Origin: Bacteroidaceae bacterium
GTDB lineage: Bacteria; Bacteroidota; Bacteroidia; Bacteroidales; Bacteroidaceae
Direction: 5' to 3'
Length of the DNA: 64,000 nt
NCBI GenBank assembly: GCA_017466325.1
Contig: JAFTUK010000029.1
Location: 24,098-88,097, forward strand
Each line of letters begins with the position of its first letter. The first letter of the stretch is position 1. Shown one piece after another: positions 1-8,902 of the stretch. Under the pieces are notes generated by a model. The model made no database searches. It saw only the letters and a list, made by a program, of their open reading frames with translations, and was not told the DNA's origin. The position numbers and the translations under genes are program-made.

Positions 1-408
1 CTTCATATAGTTATGACCCTCCACACCGATGGCCACGATGCCCTTCACGCTGACCTGGAAGAAACCGTTTACAATGCTCTTTTGCAATGTGGGGTCGCTC
101 TTGTCAAAGGAATACAGGGCGCTGTATCCGCCACCTATGGCAAAACCGGTGTTGATGTTGTAGGCAGGACCGAAAACGAAGCCTCCGTCGTACGTGACAT
201 CGCTGCGCATCTTGTTGGAGTTGGCCAGATAGTTGTACACCCAGTAAAGGGGCTTCAGTGTCTTGTTGTCCGTCAACTTATACTTACGCACGTCTCCTGT
301 GATGGAGTCAACCACTATGCTGTCCCTGGTTGCTGATGCAGGTTCCTGTCCGGCATAAGAAAGCAACACGGGAAATAACATGGTCAGAAGCAAGAACTGT
401 CGTTTCAT
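1..408 (-). CDS. Outer-membrane beta-barrel protein, N-terminal part (runs off the window)
   Basis: The first 136 residues are visible; the rest lies beyond the left edge. The protein begins with a signal peptide (MKRQFLLLTMLFPVLLSYAG), then a short polar stretch, then Gly/aromatic-rich alternating segments (FVFGPAYNINTGFAIGGGYS, ALYSFDKSDP) typical of the first strands of a BamA/TamA-like surface-antigen barrel of Bacteroidetes. It probably sits in the outer membrane. The start at 408 is set by the signal peptide and by a TAACTTTG promoter box about 50 bases upstream. The family assignment is by resemblance only, since no complete domain is visible. Confidence 0.6.
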   Translation of the reverse strand, partial: MKRQFLLLTMLFPVLLSYAGQEPASATRDSIVVDSITGDVRKYKLTDNKTLKPLYWVYNYLANSNKMRSDVTYDGGFVFGPAYNINTGFAIGGGYSALYSFDKSDPTLQKSIVNGFFQVSVKGIVAIGVEGHNYMK

Positions 409-457
409 ACACGCATTATCTTTTAATCCTTTTACTGTCTTCGTATCTTTTCGGATA

Positions 458-465
458 CAAAGTTA
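458..465 (-). promoter_or_regulatory. Bacteroidetes-type -7 box for the partial outer-membrane gene
   Basis: TAACTTTG on the minus strand fits the TAnnTTTG consensus. It lies about 50 bases before the start at 408. No TTTG is seen at the expected -33 distance, so this is a partial match. Confidence 0.5.
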
Positions 466-483
466 CAAAAAAAGCCCCTATTA

Positions 484-515
484 TTTGTACGGATGCTTTT
501 AAAATAGTACATTTG
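484..515 (+). promoter_or_regulatory. Promoter of fbp
   Basis: TTTG at 484-487, 20 bases, then TACATTTG at 508-515: a full match to the Bacteroidetes sigma-ABfr consensus. It predicts transcription starting near 520 and a leader of about 25 bases. A single DnaA-box-like TGTGGATAA (514-522) overlaps it. Confidence 0.75.
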
Positions 516-543
516 TGGATAAATTTGAACACTTTATACTGCT

Positions 544-2535
544 ATGGAGCACACTAAGAACGATATGGCCGAACGTATCAAGGCCGACATGAGACTTTTG
601 GGTCTGCTGGCACAGAACTTCCCCAGCGTGGAGGCGGCATGCACGGAAATCATCAATCTTGAAGCGATACTGAACCTGCCAAAGGGCACGGAGCACTTCA
701 TGGCAGACATACACGGAGAGCACGAGGCCTTCGAACATATCCTGCGCAACGCATCGGGCAACATAAAGCGCAAGGTTCGAGAACTCTACGGGGACGAACT
801 CAGCGAGGAAAGTATCCGCGAACTCTGCACGCTGATATACTATCCCGAGGAGAAACTGGAACTCCTGGAGGCTCAGGAAGAGGAACTTCCTGCCGATTTC
901 TATGGCGACACGCTCCTGCGTCTCATCCGCGTGTGCCAGAGCGTGTGCAGCAAGTACACCCGCAGCAAGGTGCGCAAGGCCCTGCCCCAGCAGTTCGCCT
1001 ACATCATAGAGGAACTCATGCACGAGAATGCCGAGGACGGCAACAAGCAGGCCTACTTCCAGTGCATCATAGACAGTATAGTGCAGACGGGACAGGCGGG
1101 CAACTTCATCACGGCCATCTGCCAGGTGATACAACGCCTGGCCATAGACCAGATGCACATTCTGGGCGACGTGTGGGACCGCGGTCCCGGTGCGCACATC
1201 ATCATGGACGCACTGATGAACTACCACAACTTCGACTTCACCTGGGGTAACCACGACGCCCTGTGGATGGGTGCCGCCGCCGGCAACGAGTGCTGCATCT
1301 GCACGGTACTGAGGTTCTGCCTGCGCTTCGGCAATATGGACACCCTGGAGGACGGATACGGCATCAACCTCCTGCCCCTGGCCACTCTGGCACTGGAGGC
1401 ATACAAGGACGACCCCTGCACCATTTTCCTGCCAAGCAACAGGTATGGCAAACTGAGCGAGCGCCAGAGGGAACTCATAGGCAAGATGCACAAGGCCATC
1501 ACCATCATCCAGTTCAAGGTGGAGCAGCAGACAATAAACGCACATCCCGAATGGGTTATCTCGCGCGAAGGCACACTGGAGCATGTCAACCCCGAACGCG
1601 GCACGTTCAGCGTGAACGGCCAGGAGTATCCCCTGCGCGACACCCTGTTCCCCACCGTGGATTGGAGCGACCCCTACAAACTTACACCCGAGGAGGAGGA
1701 CATGCTGCGCAAACTGAAGCACTCCTTCCGCGTGTCCGACAAGTTGCAGAAGCACATCAAGTGCATCCTGTCCCATGGCGGCATGTACAACATCTGCAAC
1801 GGCAACCTCCTGTTCCACGCTTCCGTCCCCCTCAACGAGGACGGCACACTGAAGGAGGTGGAACTGATGGGCAGGAAGAGTTCCGGCCGCGAACTCATGG
1901 ACAGAATAGGCATTATGGTGCGCAAGGCCTTCAACCGCGACATTCCACGCAAGGAACGTGTGGAGGCGCGCGACTATCTGATGTACCTGTGGTGCGGTCC
2001 CGAGTCTCCCCTGTTCGACAAGAAGCGCATGATCACCTTCGAGCGCTACTTCTGCTCGGACAAGTCGCTGATACATGAAGAGAAGGGCGCATACTTCCGC
2101 CTGCGCAACGACCCCAAGGTGTGCGATTACATCCTGGACAGTTTCGGCGTGAAGGGCGAACACCGCCACATCATCAACGGACATGTGCCAGTGCACGTGG
2201 CAGAGGGCGAAAGTCCCATCAAGGCAGACGGCCGCCTGATGGTTATCGACGGAGGTTTCTCCCAGCACTACCACTCCACCACGGGCATTGCCGGCTACAC
2301 ACTGGTGTACCACAGCCGTGGCTTTGAACTCATCCAGCACGAACCGTTCACCAGCCGCAAGGATGCCATACAGAACGGCACCGACACGCACTCCAGCATA
2401 CAACTGGTGGAAATGACCGGTCACCGCCTCCGTGTGCGCGACACCGACCTGGGCGGCAAGATACAGGTGCGCATTGCCGACCTCCGCGAACTGGTATATG
2501 CCTACAGACACGGCTACCTGAAGGAGAGGAAGTAA
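544..2535 (+). CDS. fbp: Fructose-1,6-bisphosphatase, class III
   Basis: A 663-residue protein of the class III fructose-1,6-bisphosphatase family, which has a calcineurin-like metallophosphoesterase fold. It hydrolyses fructose 1,6-bisphosphate to fructose 6-phosphate in gluconeogenesis, in the cytosol. The metal-site motifs are all present: ADIHGEHEAF near residues 54-63, GDVWDRGPG near 208-216, GNHD at 235-238 and INGHVPVH near 543-550. The length is normal for the family. It has its own promoter (484-515) and is followed 56 bases later by a pseudouridine synthase gene on the same strand, so the two may be cotranscribed. It is divergent from the outer-membrane gene on the left. Confidence 0.95.
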   Translation: MEHTKNDMAERIKADMRLLGLLAQNFPSVEAACTEIINLEAILNLPKGTEHFMADIHGEHEAFEHILRNASGNIKRKVRELYGDELSEESIRELCTLIYYPEEKLELLEAQEEELPADFYGDTLLRLIRVCQSVCSKYTRSKVRKALPQQFAYIIEELMHENAEDGNKQAYFQCIIDSIVQTGQAGNFITAICQVIQRLAIDQMHILGDVWDRGPGAHIIMDALMNYHNFDFTWGNHDALWMGAAAGNECCICTVLRFCLRFGNMDTLEDGYGINLLPLATLALEAYKDDPCTIFLPSNRYGKLSERQRELIGKMHKAITIIQFKVEQQTINAHPEWVISREGTLEHVNPERGTFSVNGQEYPLRDTLFPTVDWSDPYKLTPEEEDMLRKLKHSFRVSDKLQKHIKCILSHGGMYNICNGNLLFHASVPLNEDGTLKEVELMGRKSSGRELMDRIGIMVRKAFNRDIPRKERVEARDYLMYLWCGPESPLFDKKRMITFERYFCSDKSLIHEEKGAYFRLRNDPKVCDYILDSFGVKGEHRHIINGHVPVHVAEGESPIKADGRLMVIDGGFSQHYHSTTGIAGYTLVYHSRGFELIQHEPFTSRKDAIQNGTDTHSSIQLVEMTGHRLRVRDTDLGGKIQVRIADLRELVYAYRHGYLKERK

Positions 2536-2590
2536 TCCTCCACACCTACCCCCATCCCACCTACACGGAAAGGATACCATTACACTCATT

Positions 2591-3499
2591 ATGCGAAACA
2601 CTAACGGCGCGGCCTATGCCGCAAGCAAATACATAGAAATACCCGTCAGGGAGGAGAGCACGCTGCTGGACTTCCTGCTGAAACAAATGGGCATAAGCCG
2701 CAACAGGGCCAAGGACCTGCTTTCAGGCAAAGCCATCACCGTGGACCGCAAACTGGTCACACGCCACGACACTCCCCTGCACGTGGGTGAGGTGGTGCGC
2801 GTTTCACGCCACCGCCAGAGCACCATGCTGGAGAACAAGTACGTGAAGATTGTCTACGAGGACAAGGACATCGTGGTGATTGAGAAGAGCGAGGGCATCC
2901 TGTCCATGGCATCCTCGCCCAAGCAATATTGCGTGAAAAACGTACTGGACGAATACTTCGAGAAGCGCCACTTCAAGTGCACCGCCCACGTGGTGCACCG
3001 CCTGGACCGCGAAACCAGCGGACTGATGATATATGCCAAGAACGTGGATGTGGCCAGGATACTCGAAGACAACTGGCACGATATGGTCTACGACCGCCGC
3101 TATGTGGCCCTGCTTTGCGGAAAGATGGAAAAGGAGGGCGGCACGGTGCAGTCCTGGCTCAGGGAGAGCAAGTCATTCGTAACCTACTCCTCGCCCACGG
3201 ACAACGGCGGCAAACTGGCCATAACACACTATCACCGGTTGAAGGGCAACGACGACTTCTCTCTGGTGGAGATGAAACTGGAAACGGGGCGCAAGAACCA
3301 AATCCGCGTGCACATGGCCGACCTTGGCTTCCCCGTAGCCGGCGACCGCAAGTATGGCAACGGGCGCGACCCTCTGCACCGTCTGGCACTGCATGCCTTC
3401 CGCCTGAACTTCATCCACCCCGTCACCAAGGAGAACATGCTGTTCGAGACTCCCATACCCAGGGAGTTCCTCAGACCTTTCCAAAGCGATGAGCAGTGA
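2591..3499 (+). CDS. RluA-family 23S rRNA/tRNA pseudouridine synthase
   Basis: A 302-residue protein with an N-terminal S4 RNA-binding domain (about 22-85, containing SRNRAKDLLSGKAITVD) and an RluA-type catalytic domain. The catalytic motif HRLDRETSGLMIYAKN (near 136-151) carries the active-site aspartate; the distal GRKNQIRVHMADLGFPVAGD motif follows. It isomerises particular uridines in structured RNA to pseudouridine, but the exact site cannot be read from sequence, so I give no RluC/RluD symbol. The ATG at 2591 is the first in frame after fbp. Its 3' end runs into a low-complexity repeat. Confidence 0.9.
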   Translation: MRNTNGAAYAASKYIEIPVREESTLLDFLLKQMGISRNRAKDLLSGKAITVDRKLVTRHDTPLHVGEVVRVSRHRQSTMLENKYVKIVYEDKDIVVIEKSEGILSMASSPKQYCVKNVLDEYFEKRHFKCTAHVVHRLDRETSGLMIYAKNVDVARILEDNWHDMVYDRRYVALLCGKMEKEGGTVQSWLRESKSFVTYSSPTDNGGKLAITHYHRLKGNDDFSLVEMKLETGRKNQIRVHMADLGFPVAGDRKYGNGRDPLHRLALHAFRLNFIHPVTKENMLFETPIPREFLRPFQSDEQ

Positions 3500-3528
3500 G
3501 AGAATGAGCGGTGCGGCTTTAAAAACTT

Positions 3529-3627
3529 TAAGGACATTAGAGACATTAGAGACCCTAAGGAAAACCGCTTTCAGTTTCCTGCTTTCATTTTCCTGCTTTC
3601 CGCTTTCAGTTTTCCGTTTTCCGTTTA
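3529..3627. repeat. Degenerate tandem words (ATTAGAGAC type) followed by TTTCCG-rich run
   Basis: Between convergent rluA-type and plsC genes. Four near-repeats of a 9-10-base word (ttaagg / acattagag / acattagag / accctaagg) are followed by about 55 bases built from TTTCCG, TTTCAG and TTTCCTGC. The same two kinds of sequence recur in other gaps of this window (17553, 19884, 25036, 31491, 38979, 42832, 48920). Confidence 0.7.
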
Positions 3628-3633
3628 TGAGGG

Positions 3634-4374
3634 CTACTGGTCTGGATTTTCCACCATGCCACGGTAATGTGGGGGCAGGGCGGACTCTATGACGGAGTAT
3701 GACTCATGCATGATGCTGTCCAGGTCCTCGCGGTATGGGATGGGGTCGTGGATGACGAGACGAAGTTTGTGGCGGGTGAGGAAGTTGAAACCCTTCTGGC
3801 GGGGCAGGACATCGAAACTGCCGTCTATGGTCACCGGCACTATGGGCAGGTGCAACTGATGTCCGAGCATGAAGGGTCCGCGGCGGAAACGTGCCATGTG
3901 GCCGGTGAAGGTGCGGCTGCCTTCCGGAAAGACCACTATGGAGGTACCTCCCTGGAGTGTTTCGCGTGCCTGTGCCTGAGTACGGGCAATGGCCTTGGGA
4001 CCACTCTTGTCCACCATTATGTGGCCGGCTTTCTCGCATGCACGTCCTATGAGGGGGATGCTGCGCAGTTCCTTCTTCATGAGCCAGCGGAAACTATGTC
4101 CCAGATAGCCGTAGACGAGGAAGATGTCGTAAGGTCCCTGATGGTTGGAGACGAAGACATAACTGGTATCCTTCTGTAGTTTCTCCCTGCCCACAATCTC
4201 TACAGGCAACAATGGTATGCGGCACATGAGCCTGCTCCAGATGCACGGGGGCCAGTATGCCCAGAAGGATGCCTTGCCAAACGTGCACCCTACAATGGTG
4301 AGCAGGGCGGTGAGCAGGGTAGACAGTCCCAAAAGGGGCAGACATACTACGAGCTGATATATCTTATATAGCAT
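3634..4374 (-). CDS. plsC: 1-acyl-sn-glycerol-3-phosphate acyltransferase (PlsC family)
   Basis: A 246-residue membrane-associated acyltransferase. A hydrophobic N-terminus (about 5-32) is followed by the acyltransferase motifs: NHQGPYD (the NHx4D catalytic motif, near 77-83) and FPEGSRT (near 148-154). It transfers an acyl chain to lysophosphatidic acid to make phosphatidic acid, the precursor of membrane phospholipids. The gene starts 32 bases after the stop of ftsB on the same strand and is probably cotranscribed with it. Related Bacteroidetes acyltransferases with other acceptors exist, so the exact substrate is inferred. Confidence 0.88.
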   Translation of the reverse strand: MLYKIYQLVVCLPLLGLSTLLTALLTIVGCTFGKASFWAYWPPCIWSRLMCRIPLLPVEIVGREKLQKDTSYVFVSNHQGPYDIFLVYGYLGHSFRWLMKKELRSIPLIGRACEKAGHIMVDKSGPKAIARTQAQARETLQGGTSIVVFPEGSRTFTGHMARFRRGPFMLGHQLHLPIVPVTIDGSFDVLPRQKGFNFLTRHKLRLVIHDPIPYREDLDSIMHESYSVIESALPPHYRGMVENPDQ

Positions 4375-4406
4375 CGGGGAAGTGGTATGTGTTATGGAAA
4401 ATGATA

Positions 4407-4724
4407 TTACTCGGCCGGTTTTACGTACTTTATCACGAAGACATCCTCGTCGGGACGCTTCATCAGATACTTCTCACGGGCCAGACGCTCCACGTTTTCA
4501 TATTCCTCCAGACTTTCCAACTTGCGCGTGTCCTGCTCGTATCTGGCCTTCAATAAGGAAATCTCGTACTGGAGGTTCTCTATTTCCTCTATGCGTTCCT
4601 GGCGGTTCAGGAAACTGTTGTCATCCAAAAAACCGACAACGAGGATGATAATCGCCAGCGTGACGACATACTTTGTAAACCTGTTGTTCCGGATTGAAGT
4701 TGCGATGCTTTGTAGTCTGCCCAT
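4407..4724 (-). CDS. ftsB: FtsB/DivIC septum formation initiator
   Basis: A 105-residue bitopic protein with a short cytoplasmic N-terminus, one membrane segment (about 19-37, YVVTLAIIILVVGFLDD), then a coiled coil (about 42-85) and the typical tail (NVERLAREKYLMKRPDEDVFVI). FtsB/DivIC bridges early and late divisome proteins with FtsL and FtsQ. I take the start at 4724 (MGRLQSIA) and not a longer reading, because the TATCTTTG promoter box lies only 21 bases upstream. plsC follows directly. Confidence 0.88.
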   Translation of the reverse strand: MGRLQSIATSIRNNRFTKYVVTLAIIILVVGFLDDNSFLNRQERIEEIENLQYEISLLKARYEQDTRKLESLEEYENVERLAREKYLMKRPDEDVFVIKYVKPAE

Positions 4725-4745
4725 GATATTCGTCTTATTTGTGGA

Positions 4746-4753
4746 CAAAGATA
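4746..4753 (-). promoter_or_regulatory. -7 box of ftsB-plsC
   Basis: TATCTTTG on the minus strand matches TAnnTTTG. It fixes the ftsB start at 4724 with a leader of about 17 bases. Confidence 0.6.
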
Positions 4754-4796
4754 TAAAAAAGAACGCATGCCTGTAAGGATTATAGAGATTTTTTCC

Positions 4797-4804
4797 TAAA
4801 TTTG
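4797..4804 (+). promoter_or_regulatory. -7 box of dnaX
   Basis: TAAATTTG matches TAnnTTTG and lies 33 bases before the dnaX start. It sits back to back with the ftsB promoter about 45 bases away, which makes this a compact divergent promoter region. Confidence 0.6.
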
Positions 4805-4837
4805 CATGAAATAATGTCAATGTAAACACATACAGAA

Positions 4838-6613
4838 ATGCAGGAATATATAGTTTCGGCACGCAAATACCGTCCTATGACCTTCAGCACCGTAGTGGGG
4901 CAGTCGGCGCTCACCACCACTCTGAAGAATGCCATTGCCTCGGACAAACTGGCGCATGCCTATCTCTTCTGCGGTCCTCGCGGTGTGGGCAAGACCACAT
5001 GCGCACGCATCTTTGCCAAGACCATCAACTGCCTCACTCCCATGGAGGACGGCGAGAGTTGCGGACAGTGCGAGAGTTGCGTGGCCTTCGACAAGGGCCG
5101 CTCGATGAACATCCACGAACTGGATGCCGCCTCCAACAACAGCGTGGAGGACATCCGCGAACTCATCAAGCAGGTGCAGATTCCGCCGCAGACGGGGCGC
5201 TACAAGGTGTTCATCATCGACGAGGTGCACATGCTCTCGTCCCAGGCCTTCAATGCCTTCCTGAAGACACTTGAGGAACCGCCATCATACGTAATCTTCA
5301 TCCTGGCCACCACCGAGAAGCACAAGATTCTGCCCACCATCCTGTCCCGTTGCCAGGTGTACGACTTCTCCCGAATGAGCGTGGAGAACACCGTGGCACA
5401 TCTGCGTAGCGTGGCCGAGAAGGAAGGGTACACCACCGAGGACGATGCCCTGCAACTCATTGCCGAAAAGGCCGACGGCGGCATGCGCGATGCCCTGAGC
5501 ATCTTTGACCAGATGGTGTCCTTCACCGCAGGCGAACTTACCTACGACAAGGTCTGCGCCAGCCTCAATGTCCTCTCCACGGAGTATTACTTCCGCCTGA
5601 CCGACCACTTCCTGGCACAGGAGGTGGCACCCTGCATGCTTCTCTTCAACGAAGTTCTTTGCAAGGGCTTCGACGGCAGCAACTTCATAGCCGGGTTGGC
5701 CAACCACATGCGCCAACTGCTGGTGGCCAAGGATGCCTCTACCCTGCCCCTGCTGGAGGTGTCCGAGAAGACACGCCAGCGCTATTGCGAACAGGCAGCC
5801 AAGTGCAGCAGCAAGTTCATATACCGCGCCATAAAACTCTGCAACGATTGCGACCAGGCATACCGACAGAGCCACAACAAGCGCCTGCAGGTGGAAATCT
5901 GCCTCATACAGTGCGCACAACTCTCCGATGCCGACGATGCCGCAGGTTCGGGGCGTTGCCCCGGCAAGATTCTTAAACCCATATTCAATCTGGGGGCATT
6001 GGCTCAGCCATCCCCCCAGACCGCTGTCCCCCAACCAGAAAAGGCAAAAACAGGGACACATGCGCCCCAGCATGCAGCACACACACTGAACATCCCCACC
6101 ACCCAACCTTCCGGACAGACGGTAAGTGGCGGACCACGACTGAAGAAATTCAACCTCAACCAACTGGGGCCCAGCATCAACGTGGCACCACCCACACACA
6201 CCACCGAAGAGAAGAATCTGGAGACAGAGACGTTAGAGGCCGCCAACAAGCCATATACCCAGGAGGATATCACCTTCCAGTGGCATTCCTACGTGGAGCG
6301 CATGCCCCTTGAACGCCGCGCCATGGCCATGAGAATGCGTGCCATGACACCCAAACTCATTAGCCACAACACCTTTGAAATCGTGGCCAACAACCCCCAG
6401 ATAGCACAGTACCTGCTGAACCTGAAGGACAACATCCTACAGACCATGAGGAAGAACCTCTGCAATCTGGACATCAATATGAGCGTACGCATAGCCGACA
6501 TCCAGGAGGTGCGCCACATAACCAGCAAACCCGCGCTCTACCAGATGATGGTGCAACGCAACAAGAACGTGCAGCGCCTGGCCGAGATGCTGAAACTGGA
6601 AATATGCATGTAA
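4838..6613 (+). CDS. dnaX: DNA polymerase III subunits gamma/tau
   Basis: A 591-residue clamp-loader ATPase. Walker A is GPRGVGKTT (about 46-54), a four-cysteine zinc module lies between about 64 and 82 (C-x(n)-CGQCESC), and Walker B with sensor is IIDEVHMLS (near 125-133). The AAA+ part ends near 360. A Pro/Thr-rich linker (about 385-440) leads to a C-terminal tau-like region. It loads the sliding clamp and organises the replisome. I saw no obvious slippery run for a programmed frameshift. It is transcribed from its own promoter and followed by an unrelated C_GCAxxG_C_C gene. Confidence 0.95.
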   Translation: MQEYIVSARKYRPMTFSTVVGQSALTTTLKNAIASDKLAHAYLFCGPRGVGKTTCARIFAKTINCLTPMEDGESCGQCESCVAFDKGRSMNIHELDAASNNSVEDIRELIKQVQIPPQTGRYKVFIIDEVHMLSSQAFNAFLKTLEEPPSYVIFILATTEKHKILPTILSRCQVYDFSRMSVENTVAHLRSVAEKEGYTTEDDALQLIAEKADGGMRDALSIFDQMVSFTAGELTYDKVCASLNVLSTEYYFRLTDHFLAQEVAPCMLLFNEVLCKGFDGSNFIAGLANHMRQLLVAKDASTLPLLEVSEKTRQRYCEQAAKCSSKFIYRAIKLCNDCDQAYRQSHNKRLQVEICLIQCAQLSDADDAAGSGRCPGKILKPIFNLGALAQPSPQTAVPQPEKAKTGTHAPQHAAHTLNIPTTQPSGQTVSGGPRLKKFNLNQLGPSINVAPPTHTTEEKNLETETLEAANKPYTQEDITFQWHSYVERMPLERRAMAMRMRAMTPKLISHNTFEIVANNPQIAQYLLNLKDNILQTMRKNLCNLDINMSVRIADIQEVRHITSKPALYQMMVQRNKNVQRLAEMLKLEICM

Positions 6614-6675
6614 AGCAGATGAGGGCCCAACCAGACAAACGGACATAACGATTTTTAGGACATACCCATACCGAC

Positions 6676-7164
6676 ATGAAACAACTATCAAATGAAATGG
6701 AACAGCGCGTGCGCCTGTCCGTAGACCTCTTCATGCAGGGCTTCGGCTGTTGCCAGAGCGTAGTGGCTGCCTTTGCCGACCTTTACGGCATGGAGCGCGA
6801 CACGGCACTGCGCATAGGAGCCGGTTTCGGCGGAGGCATAGGCCGCATGCGCATGGTGTGCGGAGCCGTATCAGGCATAGTAACACTAGTGGGACTGCAT
6901 TGCGGCAGCACCGATGGCGAGGACCGCGAGGGAAAGGCCCATTGCTACAAGGTGGTGCAGGACCTGCTTGAGAAGTTCCGCCAGAAGAACGGCAGCATCA
7001 TCTGCGCCGACCTGCTGGCACAGAACGGTTGCAAGGTGGAGACAGACACACACGTCCCCGACGAGCGCGACGCGCATTATTATAGTACACGCCCCTGCGC
7101 GCGCAAGGTGGAGGATGCTGCACGCATCTTTGCCGAGTACTTGGAGGAAAGCCAACAAGGATAG
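6676..7164 (+). CDS. C_GCAxxG_C_C family protein
   Basis: A 162-residue protein carrying the spaced cysteines of the C_GCAxxG_C_C family: GCC near 24-26, GGGIGRMRMVCGAVSG (near 51-66) for the GCAxxG part, and later cysteines near 108, 116 and 136. In other bacteria these proteins are often annotated as putative redox or heme/iron-sulfur proteins, but no reaction is established. There is no signal peptide, so it is cytosolic. It lies 62 bases after dnaX and ends before a bidirectional terminator. Confidence 0.85.
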   Translation: MKQLSNEMEQRVRLSVDLFMQGFGCCQSVVAAFADLYGMERDTALRIGAGFGGGIGRMRMVCGAVSGIVTLVGLHCGSTDGEDREGKAHCYKVVQDLLEKFRQKNGSIICADLLAQNGCKVETDTHVPDERDAHYYSTRPCARKVEDAARIFAEYLEESQQG

Positions 7165-7198
7165 GGGCAACAACCCAATCACATTCCCATCTCATCAA

Positions 7199-7239
7199 TA
7201 AAAAAGCGAGACACTACCCTATTGAGGGCGTGTCTCGCT
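7199..7239. terminator. Bidirectional hairpin between convergent genes
   Basis: A 10-bp stem (AGCGAGACAC / GTGTCTCGCT) with a loop of about 15 bases. On the minus strand it is followed by a T run, so it should terminate the TlpA-like gene at 7265; on the plus side it follows the C_GCAxxG_C_C gene. Confidence 0.8.
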
Positions 7240-7264
7240 AATTGTATGTATGGACAGTTCGTCT

Positions 7265-7804
7265 CTACTTCTTTTCCGGCATAAGTTCCTCCAGTTTGCG
7301 GAGCATCTCCTCGCCATGAAGGTTGTTTACCACGATGTTACCCTTCTGGTCAAAGACGAGGACATAGGGGATGTACTGGACGTTGTAAAGGCTGGCGGCC
7401 TTGCTGCCTGTTTCGCCCATGTCCGACATCTGAGGCCATGTGATGCCTACACGCGTCACGGCTCCCTGCCAGGCGGTTTTCTGCTTGTCAAGGCTGATGC
7501 CAACGATTTCCAAACCACGGCTCTTGTACTTGGCGTAGGCGGCCTTCACGTTGGGCATCTCGCGCATACAGGGACCGCACCAACTGGCCCAGAAATCGAC
7601 AAGGACATACTTGTGGTGCCCCACATAGTCGGACAGGCGCACGGTATCGCCCTGCAGGGTAACGAGGGTGGCGTCCTTGAAGTCGTTGCCGAGAGCCGCA
7701 ACCATCTTCTGTTTCTGTTGGGGTACGCAGGTGGTGTTGTTGCCTGCCATGCTATGGATGGAGAAAAGCACTGAAGTGAGTGCCATTAAAATGATTTTCT
7801 TCAT
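7265..7804 (-). CDS. TlpA-family thiol:disulfide oxidoreductase (periplasmic)
   Basis: A 179-residue secreted protein. Residues 1-20 are a signal peptide. The thioredoxin fold carries the redox motif WCGPC (Cys76 and Cys79 in FWASWCGPCMREMP), then the usual GISLDKQ and IPYVLVFDQKGNIV segments. It probably reduces or shuffles disulfides in the periplasm, in the TlpA/ResA/AhpC-TSA group; the partner is unknown. It ends at a strong hairpin terminator. A secreted protein of unknown function lies upstream on the same strand, 67 bases away. Confidence 0.88.
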   Translation of the reverse strand: MKKIILMALTSVLFSIHSMAGNNTTCVPQQKQKMVAALGNDFKDATLVTLQGDTVRLSDYVGHHKYVLVDFWASWCGPCMREMPNVKAAYAKYKSRGLEIVGISLDKQKTAWQGAVTRVGITWPQMSDMGETGSKAASLYNVQYIPYVLVFDQKGNIVVNNLHGEEMLRKLEELMPEKK

Positions 7805-7871
7805 AATATTACTGGTTGGGTTATTGGGTTATGAAATGATTTCGTAGCAACCTGACGGCATCTGGAGTACA

Positions 7872-8738
7872 TCAATCCTTGGACTTGTTCTTGACCTTCT
7901 CACGTTCCTCCTTAGCAGCCTTGATGATGGCAAAGACCTCGGATTCCACCATGGGAGTTTCACGGAAGGTGTCCTTGTCGCGCTTTATGTAGCGGGTGCG
8001 CAAGAAGGGATCTGTCTCGCCCTGAAGCCTTCTAAAGTCCAGTTTGTCGGTCTCCTCCGCGGTTGTTTCCTCATTGAGCAAATATATCCAGCAGTCCTCA
8101 TCCTCGTAGGCAACGGTAAACTTCATGGTGAGACTGGCATTGCCTATGGTTACATACTTCAGAGCAGGTTGAAGAGGGTCGGTATTGGCAATACGCAAGA
8201 GGCATGCCTGAGGCAGTTTGCCCATGTTGAGCAGGAGATAGCTATGAGGGGGGACATACCACACGAGACCACGGTTGAGGTCGTTGATGACAATTTCCTG
8301 ATTTCCGTTGTTCTCGATCATGTACTCACAGGAATAAGGCATCTCATAGTGCTCTGAGACACGGGAGAAATTATTGATGTTCAACGCATTTGGCATCAAA
8401 CCAGGTACCCTTTTCATGGGCATCATGGCGTCTGTGTTGGATTTGCCCTGATGCACAATGGCACGTATGCCACGACAACGTGATATGATGGCGTGCCATG
8501 GCGCCATACGAGCTATGCTCTTGTCCGTGACGGTATTTTTCCAGTCCTCATGGCGTACACGCACAACAACAGTACCATCTGGCGATACGGACTCCTGAAG
8601 AAGGGTGTTGTTCTCCTCATAAATGGTATCTGTCCCCTGTACCCAGTACACGAAGGACAGGTATGTGGGTATCTTCTCCTGCTTTGCCGATGCGGTGACG
8701 GCAAGGAGGAATAAGGGAATAAACAAAAGTCTTTTCAT
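7872..8738 (-). CDS. Secreted protein of unknown function
   Basis: 288 residues when started at 8738 (MKRLLFIPLFLLAVTASAKQ), which gives a clean signal peptide; a start 7 codons upstream is possible but would bury it. The mature part looks like a beta-rich periplasmic or surface protein with a charged C-terminal tail (AAKEEREKVKNKSKD). I recognise no domain. It is probably cotranscribed with the TlpA-like gene downstream. A TACCTTTG promoter box lies about 26 bases upstream. Confidence 0.7.
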   Translation of the reverse strand: MKRLLFIPLFLLAVTASAKQEKIPTYLSFVYWVQGTDTIYEENNTLLQESVSPDGTVVVRVRHEDWKNTVTDKSIARMAPWHAIISRCRGIRAIVHQGKSNTDAMMPMKRVPGLMPNALNINNFSRVSEHYEMPYSCEYMIENNGNQEIVINDLNRGLVWYVPPHSYLLLNMGKLPQACLLRIANTDPLQPALKYVTIGNASLTMKFTVAYEDEDCWIYLLNEETTAEETDKLDFRRLQGETDPFLRTRYIKRDKDTFRETPMVESEVFAIIKAAKEEREKVKNKSKD

Positions 8739-8763
8739 ATACGATAGTGCTATTTTCATTTTT

Positions 8764-8795
8764 CAAAGGTAAGGCTTTAAGGCGAGATACGCAAG
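8764..8795 (-). promoter_or_regulatory. Promoter of the secreted-protein/TlpA operon
   Basis: On the minus strand CTTG, 20 bases, then TACCTTTG (8771-8764). The -7 box is a full match and the -33 box matches at three of four positions. Confidence 0.6.
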
Positions 8796-8867
8796 ATTTT
8801 GCCTCGTTTTGTTGGCAATTAACATTATTTATAGGCAACATCTACCAATGATTCTGCATATATTGAT

Positions 8868-8875
8868 TACTTTTG
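8868..8875 (+). promoter_or_regulatory. -7 box of the gene at 8903
   Basis: TACTTTTG matches TAnnTTTG and lies 27 bases before the chosen start, which favours the ATG at 8903 over an earlier one. Confidence 0.5.
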
Positions 8876-8902
8876 CAAGACAAATATTCAACATCTACGA
8901 CT

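Noticed and set aside
514-522. DnaA-box-like TGTGGATAA
   Set aside because: Only one box is seen, and it overlaps the fbp promoter. There is no cluster or DNA-unwinding element nearby, so not an origin.
499-2601. Long open frame on the minus strand opposite fbp (700 codons)
   Set aside because: It mirrors the fbp coding frame in GC-rich sequence. fbp has all metal motifs and a consensus promoter, whereas the opposite frame has no recognisable domain and covers the fbp promoter.
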